Assembly (NCBI RefSeq): GCF_001469215.1
Contig: NZ_LOFH01000004.1
Location: 62,001-126,000 of the forward strand
Origin: Pseudoalteromonas sp. H105
GTDB taxonomy: Bacteria; Pseudomonadota; Gammaproteobacteria; Enterobacterales; Alteromonadaceae
Direction: 5' to 3'
Length of the DNA: 64,000 bases
Position numbers and translations under genes: made by a program. The stretch's first letter is position 1. Each line of letters opens with the position of its first letter. The notes under the pieces were generated by a model. The model was not told the origin of the DNA, did not search any database, and saw nothing but the letters and a program-made list of their open reading frames with translations. This document shows positions 26,301 through 32,977 of the stretch, piece after piece.

Positions 26301-26551
26301 GCAAAGCTGAAAACTATTTAAACTTTGTAAAAATAAATATAATAAAAGCAAAACTTGCTAGCAATAAACTTGAGAAACTGGCAGCATGCAATAAAATTAT
26401 AAACACGAGCAATGAAAGAAATCATAACAGTAAAAGTATAAATAAAATTTACCCTCTCATTCAGGCATACAGCTGTTTAAATAAAGCAAGTAAACTAGAC
26501 ACACTAAAAGACAAACTTATTGATTTAGGAATTAGTGATTTCACATTATAA
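23303..26551 (+). CDS. winged-helix / nSTAND NTPase / membrane / TPR regulator
   Basis: This 1082-residue protein opens with an OmpR/CadC-type winged helix (about 5-105, ending IRKRGYRVIAPI). An nSTAND1-like NTPase follows: the typical lead-in PFVGLSAFSPEQATVFFGR, Walker A LLGSSGSGKSS with Lys173, and a Walker B-like LFLFIDRLEVLL. One membrane segment (about 583-603, AVFFVISVIAITMSV) separates this from a TPR-rich C-terminal half (about 660-1080, with KTDEAFTAFENARTRLEAL and NYNAAKQSFTESLALKNKAL). By analogy with CadC and STAND proteins, it should be an ATP-switched, membrane-tethered transcription factor with a periplasmic TPR sensor. Its target is probably the small gene 22 bp downstream. 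The start ATG has only a weak ribosome-binding site. Confidence 0.8.
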   Translation: MSSPIFFVGDWQVTPATNTLRLGEKVKQLEPKAMDVLLLLCEKQGELLTSDEIISHCWQNVDVGDNPLHKIITQLRKAFDDKASSPQFIETIRKRGYRVIAPIRFVLDDEQKASNTPWQGDSPFVGLSAFSPEQATVFFGRTKQIATLLQRTSAQISYGRSFCLLLGSSGSGKSSLVNAGVLPALLSEVGYDGFRVESYCQLDFADINKGRLLLDLASTLLDLDVNDAPVLNDISADALCELLITSPEQVIEQCKHALKQKTNHLKPYLFLFIDRLEVLLSSALFSEQERSQFLTLIELFASSDCMIIFSACRNDFYPHIVSQSSLMAGKANGAHFDLLAPTRAELKQMIRLPALAAGLKWQLDPEHQTPLDEILCNDTINNPDALPMLQYTLQQLYLQRSENDELLVSHYQALGGIEGAIGQKAEQVFTQLPKPQQAELGLILSRLITLNADGETLTSRAARWDELSNPAQTQLVQAMVDSRLFVSHLKNEQACFSLAHEALLRHWQRAIDWISEHQESLAIKSRLQHAAERWLNEQKHPDFLLAQGKPLQEAQSIANSPLFKISNSEAALLKASNKKAKRNKRLLQLTTAVFFVISVIAITMSVRSYHAEQVAQQKRLEAESLLGFMVGEFADKLRSVKRMDLLDGISNKALEYFTNQQHNDSLFNFTDNQADFNNRFQYAQTLEAMGEVAYSRGKTDEAFTAFENARTRLEALLKTQPNNIELLTLAGANAFWLGQLNYDNSDYAATEPLFKKYHAYSETMYSLAPNDFNSIMELSYSHNSLGSLYLKQFNYNAAKQSFTESLALKNKALKLKPNNKNLLRDKADTISWLAKAEENLGDFNAAFNMLDQAIAQLNTLLAIKPEDASLLNLLTNTYMQQSYLLSYFPQKNSAYLKAVKATDAIEQAITQDPENKNFIRKYYRSLAYQLMLLENNKTSNRLEEIIGYVNQQGFSNTSIINIQLSLVHYFINRKYFEEAKELLAKLENSSDFKEKINDISKAENYLNFVKINIIKAKLASNKLEKLAACNKIINTSNERNHNSKSINKIYPLIQAYSCLNKASKLDTLKDKLIDLGISDFTL

Positions 26552-26573
26552 ACCACATTAAAAAGGAAGTAAC

Positions 26574-26951
26574 ATGAGCGAGAATAAAATCTATAACTTT
26601 ACGGTAAGCATTAAATTAGATAGTAATAATGAAGCCGTATTTACTTATTATAAAAATGGTCAAAAAGTATCTGGCGGTGGAACAGTTAACGAAAGAAACA
26701 GCCTAGGTATTTACACGTTAGATGATGCAACAATTGAGCAAGGTTTTGCATTTACAGAGGCAAGGTTTACAAATGTTAAAGGTGACTGCGCTCAAGATTT
26801 TAGTTTCTCTTTGATTGAGAACGGCCAGTCAATACATATTGCTGATACAGATAAAAATACTGGTGTAGTGTGTATGATTTTCATTGTAGAGTGCAACGGA
26901 AAGAGCTATAAAAGCCGTGATCCTCAAGTGGAAAATGAAGAGGAGGTTTAA
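26574..26951 (+). CDS. small protein downstream of the nSTAND regulator, resembles DP-EP family
   Basis: This 125-residue protein lies 22 bp after the nSTAND regulator and has a good ribosome-binding site (AAGGAAG). It has no signal peptide or membrane segment. It reads as beta-rich (YNFTVSIKLDSNNEAVFTYY, then FSFSLIENGQSIHI) with two Cys in the second half (GDCAQD, VECNGK) plus one in VVCMIF. The end, KSRDPQVENEEEV, and the overall pattern remind me of proteins annotated as DP-EP family in Pseudoalteromonas, a group without known function; this is recollection, not a search. Close linkage suggests it is an effector or ligand of the regulator. Confidence 0.65.
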   Translation: MSENKIYNFTVSIKLDSNNEAVFTYYKNGQKVSGGGTVNERNSLGIYTLDDATIEQGFAFTEARFTNVKGDCAQDFSFSLIENGQSIHIADTDKNTGVVCMIFIVECNGKSYKSRDPQVENEEEV

Positions 26952-26982
26952 TTAAGGCGCTAGTACTCACTAAGTTTATACA

Positions 26983-27016
26983 GTTCACAGCTTTTTTAAG
27001 AACCTGTGAACTATTT
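26983..27016 (+). terminator. candidate terminator after the nSTAND gene pair
   Basis: An 8-bp perfect stem, GTTCACAG (26983-26990) with CTGTGAAC (27004-27011), has a 13-nt loop and is followed by TATTTA. The T-run is weak. Confidence 0.45.
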
Positions 27017-27132
27017 ATAAAAACATTAAAATCAACAACTTAAAACCAGAAGGTTACCAGAAGGTATATTTGCTGTTTTTTTCATAAATTAGTAGACACC
27101 AAAAACGTATAGCAAAGCGTAAAGGAATTAAC

Positions 27133-28128
27133 GTGTCTAACCAAACTAATAATAACAGCCAACTGTTGTCTACACATGCACAAAAAAATCAAGTTGGCAG
27201 TAGCCTTTGTTCTTCACTTTCTCATCTGCAATTTGGCGCCTTAATCGAATTATTTAATGGCACTGCCGAAGGCATTTTTGTGATCGACCAGCACGGTAGT
27301 TTTGAGTTTGTTAACCCGGTTGCAGCTCAATTATTGGGGGACTCACAACAAGGGTTGATTGGTAAAAGTATATTAGATTTTTTATATAATACTGATCGCG
27401 ACAAATATATGTATACATTATTAAACTGGTTAGACATAAAAGACACGCGACTTAACTTTGGCCCTAACGAAGTAAAAATAAATAAAGCCGATGGCAGTAT
27501 TATTGAAGCAGACTTATCACTGTCAAGCATGCCAAATAGTATAGCTAGTGCACAAAAATTATATGTGTGTGTACTGCACGATCTTAGCTCACATAAAGCA
27601 ATGTATAACAAATTAAAAATACAAGCTTCCACCGATCATTTAACAGGCTTAGCGAATAGATTAACGCTCGATGAGTCATTAAAAAAATACTGGGCTGACA
27701 GCATTCAAAGTAAACAAGCGTTGAGCTGTATACTGGTTGATGTAGACCACTTTAAAAAGTTTAATGATACCTATGGCCATATTAAAGGCGATAAATGCCT
27801 ACAGAAAATAGCTAAGGTTATATCAAACTGTGCACCTTCTCGAGATTGTTTAGCAGCGCGATACGGCGGCGAAGAGTTTGCCATTATATTACCGCGTTGC
27901 AACCGAGAAAGTGCTAACGTGGTTGCTAAAAGTATTCAGCAACAAATAAATGCAATGACATTTAATGATATTGGCCTACCACCTGGTGTAAAAATTAGTG
28001 TGAGCCAAGGTATTGCGTGCGAATTTAATAATCAATACCGCACCAGTGAAGCATTAATCTGCGCTGCAGACACCGCACTTTACAGAGCAAAAACAGACGG
28101 TAGAAATAAAGTCATTACCAGTGCTTAA
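27133..28128 (+). CDS. PAS-GGDEF diguanylate cyclase
   Basis: This 331-residue protein starts at a GTG preceded by AAAGGAA. It carries a PAS domain (about 30-155, GIFVIDQHGSFEFVNPVAAQLLG) and a GGDEF domain (about 165-330). The active-site loop is intact as GGEEF at 245-249 in ARYGGEEFAII, and the DVDHFKKFND metal/substrate motif is present. It should make cyclic di-GMP from two GTP, gated by the PAS domain. An RxxD inhibitory site is not obvious five residues before the GGEEF (DCLAARYGGEEF lacks it). No membrane segment is seen, so it is cytoplasmic. It appears to be transcribed alone, with terminator-like hairpins on both sides. Confidence 0.9.
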   Translation: MSNQTNNNSQLLSTHAQKNQVGSSLCSSLSHLQFGALIELFNGTAEGIFVIDQHGSFEFVNPVAAQLLGDSQQGLIGKSILDFLYNTDRDKYMYTLLNWLDIKDTRLNFGPNEVKINKADGSIIEADLSLSSMPNSIASAQKLYVCVLHDLSSHKAMYNKLKIQASTDHLTGLANRLTLDESLKKYWADSIQSKQALSCILVDVDHFKKFNDTYGHIKGDKCLQKIAKVISNCAPSRDCLAARYGGEEFAIILPRCNRESANVVAKSIQQQINAMTFNDIGLPPGVKISVSQGIACEFNNQYRTSEALICAADTALYRAKTDGRNKVITSA

Positions 28129-28183
28129 TACGGTTTTTGTCATATAATAAAACGCAAACACCCTAAATTTTAAATACGCTGAG

Positions 28184-28236
28184 AAAAACACCTCTTACAC
28201 GATAAGAATAAAGTGTAATGAGGTGTTTTTTATTAT
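28184..28236. terminator. bidirectional terminator between the PAS-GGDEF gene and the TPR gene
   Basis: A long stem, AAAAACACCTCTTACAC (28184-28200) with GTGTAA-T-GAGGTGTTTTT (28213-28230), has a 12-nt loop and one bulge. A-rich and T-rich flanks support both strands; the genes are convergent. Confidence 0.75.
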
Positions 28237-28263
28237 TTAAAAAAAGTGCAGTGGGCTTTTTGG

Positions 28264-29178
28264 TTAGTTTAAGTCTTTTTTTAGTTTCATGTAGAGATTC
28301 AAATGCCCTTCTTTTAGTTGCGTTTGATCTACCTCACTCAACATAGCTGCCGCTTTATCACGGTTTTTGCTTTGCCAATATGCCTCTGCAGTTCTTAATG
28401 TATAAACCGCATGAGTGCCCGTGTTTTTAGGGTATTGCATGTATGCAAACGAGTCACCATAGTATTTTATTGCTGAATCATAATTCGCTAGTAATTGGTG
28501 GGTACGGGCAACATTACCGATTGCCAACGTTATTTTACTTTTATGATCGGTATTAATAATTGCCTCGAGTGCCAGTAAGCGAAACTTGAGTGCTTTTTCT
28601 AAATTCCCCCAGCTATGAAACACATTGGCTTTATTGGCATTAAGCTCAAAATGAAAAATAGGGTCTCTGCTTTTTGCAAACCGGCTCCCAATATTCAAAA
28701 GCAAGTTATACGAGCGTTCCTTATCACCAAAAACATAATGTAAATTTGCCAGTTCGAGTAATCTAAAGGGGTTTTCAAACGCACTATACATATTTTCGAG
28801 CTTCGCCATGGCCTTGTTAGCATAAATTATGGCTTGTTCTTTGTCTGTGCGTGAAATTGCTTTGGCGTAATAAAAATATAACTGTGTTTTGAATACCGTA
28901 GGAGTTGATTCTAAATCAACTAATGGCTCAACTTGAACGATAATTTCATCAAAGTTTAAGGTGTCATATAGGTAATCAATTTGAAGCGTTTTAAGCTTAT
29001 ACCATGATTTAGTATATTGCGGCTCATTTTCTAACGCGGTTTCAATGTGTTCTATACAATTATCGGTAGATAAGGATAAGCAGTATTGTTCGTGATCGCT
29101 AAAGTGCTCAGAAGCAAATGCTAATTTACATATTAAAAAATAAAATAATGGTAAAGAAAGGTATACTTTAGTCATCAC
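28264..29178 (-). CDS. exported TPR-repeat protein of unknown function
   Basis: This 304-residue protein has a signal peptide (MMTKVYLSLPLFYFLICKLAFA) and then helical repeats of the TPR type through most of its length (YAKAISRTDKEQAIIYANKAM, then GNVARTHQLLANYDSAIKYYG and EAYWQSKNRDKAAAMLSEV). The first 40 mature residues include two Cys (EQYCLSLSTDNCIEHI) that could form a disulfide in the periplasm. No enzymatic motif is present. It may be a protein-protein interaction module. The neighbours (convergent PAS-GGDEF gene, upstream mgtE on the same strand 181 bp away) give no clear functional hint. Confidence 0.75.
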   Translation of the reverse strand: MMTKVYLSLPLFYFLICKLAFASEHFSDHEQYCLSLSTDNCIEHIETALENEPQYTKSWYKLKTLQIDYLYDTLNFDEIIVQVEPLVDLESTPTVFKTQLYFYYAKAISRTDKEQAIIYANKAMAKLENMYSAFENPFRLLELANLHYVFGDKERSYNLLLNIGSRFAKSRDPIFHFELNANKANVFHSWGNLEKALKFRLLALEAIINTDHKSKITLAIGNVARTHQLLANYDSAIKYYGDSFAYMQYPKNTGTHAVYTLRTAEAYWQSKNRDKAAAMLSEVDQTQLKEGHLNLYMKLKKDLN

Positions 29179-29284
29179 ATTCTGTGCTTATTTATTGTTG
29201 CATCTACAATAGCATAAATTAATTGTGTGTTAACAAAGCTTCCGTGTAAAAATAAGCACAATAGCAAAAAAACACGATTTCAAT

Positions 29285-29313
29285 GTAAATGACTGCTTTA
29301 TCCAGTCATTTAC
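29285..29313. terminator. perfect 11-bp hairpin between mgtE and the TPR gene
   Basis: GTAAATGACTG (29285-29295) and CAGTCATTTAC (29303-29313) form a perfect stem with a 7-nt loop, just past the 3' end of mgtE on the minus strand. No T-run follows directly, so it may be an mRNA-end stabiliser or terminator. Confidence 0.4.
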
Positions 29314-29359
29314 TATCATGTTAATTTTTACATGCCCTTCACTTTTCTGCTTTGATACA

Positions 29360-30712
29360 TTAAAGCAACAATAAACTGCCTAAGCCCAAGAAGGTAACAA
29401 ACCCCACAATATCAGTGACTGTGGTTAAAATAACAGAGCCCGATAACGCAGGATCTATTTTCATTTTATCGAGAATAGAGGGGATTATCACCCCGGACAG
29501 CGATGCAGCAATTAAGTTTAAAAGTATTGCGACTGTGATTGTTATACTCAGCATAACGTCATTAAACCAAAGGTTAGTCAGTACACCTATCACTATGGCC
29601 CATACACAACCATTAACTGCCCCTACTCGTAATTCTTTTTTCAGTAATGCTTTGCGGTTTGAATCGGTCACCTGCCCCAGCGCCAAACCTCGCACTATAA
29701 CGGTAAGCGTTTGACTACCCGCAATGCCGCCCATTGAGGCAACCACCGGCATTAATACCGCAAGTGCTACAACCTGCTCAATAGTGGCACCAAACAAGCC
29801 AATAAACCACGAGGCTAAAAAGGCTGTGGCCAAGTTAATACCTAACCAAATGCCACGGTTTTTTGCTGACTTTGCAACACTTGAGAACAAGTCTTCATCC
29901 TCACGCAAACCACCCGCTTTAGCGGCCGCTTCATCGGTCACTTCTTGGCGTAACTCATACGCTGATGACACCGTTAAACGACCCAGTAATTTATTGTCAG
30001 TATTAACCACTGGCATCGCCATTTTTTCACTGTGGATCACCACTTCTGCCGCTTCATATAAGTCATCATTGGCATGGAGCAAGGTTACATCTAAATTTGC
30101 GAATTCGAGTAAACTATCTGAGTCTTGCGCTTTCAATAAAGCATTTACTGAGACTTCACCAATGAGCGTGCCTTTTCGACTCACTAAATAAATGACCTCT
30201 GTAAACTGTGGTAATCCTTTTTGCAGTATTTTACGTGCGCCACCGACGGTCAGCTTTTCAGATACTTTGAGCGAATCAAAATTCAGCCAGTGGCCTAATT
30301 GTTCAGGATTATATTGCTGGGCTAAGTCGTATTGTTTAGTTTGTACTTCATCAAGCTGTTTACGGGCATAGTCTACAAAGCGCTCTGAGATTATTTCTTC
30401 AAGCTCAAGTAGTTCTTCAACACTCACTTCATCTAATAGCTTAAGTCCCTCACTTTCATCAAGGGTGTTTAATAACCAACGGCAGCTGTCAGCACCTAAG
30501 TTAATAAATATCTCGTGCTGTGCGTCTTCATCTAGCAGTTGCCAAACTTCTAAACGCTGCTCTTTTGGTAAAGCTTCAAACAACAAGGACAAATGTTCGG
30601 TTGACAGCTTTTCTTTAGCATCCGCCAATAATTTATTTTTGCGTGCTGTGGTGTCGCACTGTAATAGCTCATCAATTAGTTGGGGAAGTTGGTCAACGGG
30701 GTACTCGATCAT
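29360..30712 (-). CDS. mgtE: MgtE magnesium transporter
   Basis: This 450-residue protein has the standard MgtE order: an N-terminal helical superhelix (about 1-130, with the repeated LDEDAQHEIFINLG and LLDEVSVEELLELEE), a CBS pair (about 135-260), and a five-helix channel domain (about 280-450). The pore region contains ALAVLMPVVASMGGIAGSQT, matching the conserved PxxxxxGGNxGxQ-type segment near the ion path. MgtE channels move Mg2+ down its gradient and are gated by Mg2+ binding to the cytosolic domains. The length is normal. It is probably a single-gene unit. A Mg2+-sensing leader is not visible in the 89-bp gap to the upstream gene on the same strand. Confidence 0.92.
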   Translation of the reverse strand: MIEYPVDQLPQLIDELLQCDTTARKNKLLADAKEKLSTEHLSLLFEALPKEQRLEVWQLLDEDAQHEIFINLGADSCRWLLNTLDESEGLKLLDEVSVEELLELEEIISERFVDYARKQLDEVQTKQYDLAQQYNPEQLGHWLNFDSLKVSEKLTVGGARKILQKGLPQFTEVIYLVSRKGTLIGEVSVNALLKAQDSDSLLEFANLDVTLLHANDDLYEAAEVVIHSEKMAMPVVNTDNKLLGRLTVSSAYELRQEVTDEAAAKAGGLREDEDLFSSVAKSAKNRGIWLGINLATAFLASWFIGLFGATIEQVVALAVLMPVVASMGGIAGSQTLTVIVRGLALGQVTDSNRKALLKKELRVGAVNGCVWAIVIGVLTNLWFNDVMLSITITVAILLNLIAASLSGVIIPSILDKMKIDPALSGSVILTTVTDIVGFVTFLGLGSLLLL

Positions 30713-30801
30713 AAAACACTCTACAAAGTATGTCTTTATTTGGAGTCTAACGTAGCTTTACTTGAAATGATGTTAAATTTTTAACTTTTCCCCCCCATTG
30801 A

Positions 30802-31800
30802 TTAGATTTTTAACTGATTCGGTGTAATGCCGGTCCAACGCTTAAAAGCGCGGCGAAAATTAGGAATATCATAAAATGCTAAGCGCGCAGCCACATGCTC
30901 ATTGCCTTGCTGGCGTACACTGAGTAAATGCAGTGCTTTAAGTTTATTTTGCTCATCTTGTAATTGCGAAAAGCTGACACCGTGTTGTTTTAATTTACGT
31001 TTGAAGGTTGCGGGGCTCATAGCAAAATACTCAGCACTGTTAACAAGACAATTATTTTTATCACAATAGATGCGCTGACAAACAGCCTCAACAAAAGACA
31101 GATGTACCGCTTTAGGTAACTGACTTTGCGCTATGCACTGCTGCCATCGCACTGGGCTCGACTCTGGGTTTGGGCCCTTAAGTAGTTGTTTATCAAAGTG
31201 CCAACGTGTATAAGGTTGTTCAAACCGTACCCGTAAACCTAAATGCTGCTCATATTCTTGAATATGCCGCGGGCGTTTACAGGTAAAGTCAAAATAGCTC
31301 TGCGGATAGTGATTACTCACTTTTTTTAGTAGACTCATAAACGCAGCGCTGTATATTTCAAGGCAATAATTCTTTAACGATTCGTCCATACCGATACTTG
31401 GTTGCAAGTACAGGTAAAAGTCATCTTGAAAAATATGCCTGCGAGAGAAAAATAAAGGGGCAAGCATCACGCGTATTTTTTGTAATTGATTTAATGATGC
31501 GCCAAAGGTCGGGCTTAAACGCACACTTTGCATTGCTGGGCTAACGTCATTAACCAATTGATGACCCAATAAAAAACCACTGTCGTTACTCTTCATTAAA
31601 GTTTTAAACTGGCTAATTAATGCCAATAGCTGCGACAAACTAAAACGCTGTGATAAATTATATAAATCTTGCTCAAAAATACCCGTACCACGCAGCAACT
31701 TATGCAACGGGATCCCTCGCCCTTGAGCAAGTTCCACCAGCGCTGTGATAATCCCCTCGGCGTTGAGGTATTTATCGTCTAGGCTAATATACTGCTGCAC
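30802..31800 (-). CDS. AraC-family transcriptional regulator
   Basis: This 332-residue regulator has an N-terminal arabinose-binding-like domain of the PF12625 type (about 20-200) and a C-terminal AraC DNA-binding region (about 235-332). The latter reads EYFAMSPATFKRKLKQHGVSF for the first helix-turn-helix and ends in the diagnostic FRRAFKRWTGITPNQLK. This branch often controls lipid, aromatic or amino-acid catabolism and binds a small effector. Its start overlaps the end of the upstream GGDEF-like gene by 17 bp, so both are co-transcribed. The target genes are not evident; mgtE lies downstream on the same strand. Confidence 0.88.
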   Translation of the reverse strand: MQQYISLDDKYLNAEGIITALVELAQGRGIPLHKLLRGTGIFEQDLYNLSQRFSLSQLLALISQFKTLMKSNDSGFLLGHQLVNDVSPAMQSVRLSPTFGASLNQLQKIRVMLAPLFFSRRHIFQDDFYLYLQPSIGMDESLKNYCLEIYSAAFMSLLKKVSNHYPQSYFDFTCKRPRHIQEYEQHLGLRVRFEQPYTRWHFDKQLLKGPNPESSPVRWQQCIAQSQLPKAVHLSFVEAVCQRIYCDKNNCLVNSAEYFAMSPATFKRKLKQHGVSFSQLQDEQNKLKALHLLSVRQQGNEHVAARLAFYDIPNFRRAFKRWTGITPNQLKI

Positions 31801-32692
31801 CTACAAGCGCCTTTTGTTGTTGTAATTGTTGATGTAATTGGCTGGTTTGCTGCACTGGATCTTGCGCTAAATCCATTGCCATGGTGGCGGTTAAAATATG
31901 CTGAAACTGTGCGCCTTTGCTTTTTGCAACTTTAAACGCACAGTGATTAAGCGCCGCCTTCATTTGCGCTAATAACTCTTTTGCTTGGTTTTGGCTGGTA
32001 TTCGGCATAAGCACAATAAAACAATCACCGGCATAGCGACATAGCACATCGTTTAATCGGCAATTCATTACTAATAAATCACTGACTTCTCGCAGTAACC
32101 TATCGCCTTCACTGAAACCAAACTGCGCATTAAATTTTGCAAAGTCACGAATATCAATAATGCCTAAGGTGGCGGCTTGTTGTTCACTTTGGCGTTGCTG
32201 TATTAGCGAGTGTAAGTAATTAATTCGGTATAACCCTGTTACAGGGCAGACTTTTTCATGCTCTCTTAAGTGCGCTTCACGGCGACGCAATTGGCGATTT
32301 AAAACAAACTGTTCTTGATGCCAATAATAAAGCCCAACGCTGGTAAGCGACATACCAAATGGCGCTGGCAGTGATTCAAACCACGTAAGCCATAATTGTG
32401 AGGGTTGTTTTAACCACTCATCGAGTAAATCGAGCATGGCTGAGAACATAAACAACCCTAAACCGAGCACCAATAAGGTGGTGACTTTACCTGGTGGACG
32501 CGAAATAAGTAATGCGATAATCCAACTGAGAGTCATCAACACAATACCGCCCTCACCGACAATATCGAGCCACGCAATGTCTTGCCATTGCTTAAGTTCG
32601 CCAAAATACGCGCATATTGCTACAGCAACAACCAATAATAAAATGATGATGTTGGTTAATTTTGCATGGCTGGTAAATAGGTTATATCGCAT
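31784..32692 (-). CDS. membrane protein with degenerate GGDEF domain
   Basis: This 302-residue protein has about four hydrophobic segments in its first 115 residues (IIILLLVVAVAICAYFG, IVLMTLSWIIALLIS, LLVLGLGLFMFSAMLDLL and a short one near 110). A GGDEF-fold domain follows (about 145-295). The active-site loop reads AGDCF (residues 221-225, in RYAGDCFIVLMP) instead of GGDEF. The first Gly and the metal-binding Glu are lost, so cyclase activity is unlikely. IDIRDFAKFNAQFG keeps the fold's other hallmark. It may instead bind GTP or cyclic di-GMP, or be a relic. It is followed, with a 17-bp overlap, by the AraC regulator, suggesting a shared signal. Confidence 0.82.
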   Translation of the reverse strand: MRYNLFTSHAKLTNIIILLLVVAVAICAYFGELKQWQDIAWLDIVGEGGIVLMTLSWIIALLISRPPGKVTTLLVLGLGLFMFSAMLDLLDEWLKQPSQLWLTWFESLPAPFGMSLTSVGLYYWHQEQFVLNRQLRRREAHLREHEKVCPVTGLYRINYLHSLIQQRQSEQQAATLGIIDIRDFAKFNAQFGFSEGDRLLREVSDLLVMNCRLNDVLCRYAGDCFIVLMPNTSQNQAKELLAQMKAALNHCAFKVAKSKGAQFQHILTATMAMDLAQDPVQQTSQLHQQLQQQKALVGAAVY

Positions 32693-32888
32693 TACGGTGG
32701 CTTCTTTAGTCTATGTTGGTCTGCATGCTAGCGCAGTCATACTGTATTCGTCAGGGTCATATTGGCTCATTGATATGACATTGAGATTAAAACTTTTAGG
32801 TATTTAACCTAGTAATAACCATTTTTAGTGCTCTGGAGCCATGTTTAAACGGCTCAAATCTCTGTTTAAAAAGCACTAAGTTGGCGTT

Positions 32889-32928
32889 TTGTCAGGTATT
32901 AACTGTAAAACTGTCACATTAGCGTCAT
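32889..32928 (+). promoter_or_regulatory. candidate PhoB binding site (Pho box) upstream of the phytate operon
   Basis: CTGTCAC (32911-32917) and GCGTCAT (32922-32928) are spaced 11 bp start to start, as in the Pho box consensus of CTGTCAT repeats. A third half-site, TTGTCAG at 32889-32895, lies exactly 22 bp upstream of the first, in phase, with a poor site between them. The box ends 49 bp before the receptor start codon. The downstream genes act on phosphate esters, which fits PhoB control. Confidence 0.65.
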
Positions 32929-32977
32929 TAACTTTTTTTAGTTTGCTCACCAAACCAAGGACAACCGGAGCAAATCA

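Noticed and set aside
29415..30191. Plus-strand frames inside mgtE
   Set aside because: Antisense shadows of the transporter's membrane and CBS regions with no independent support.
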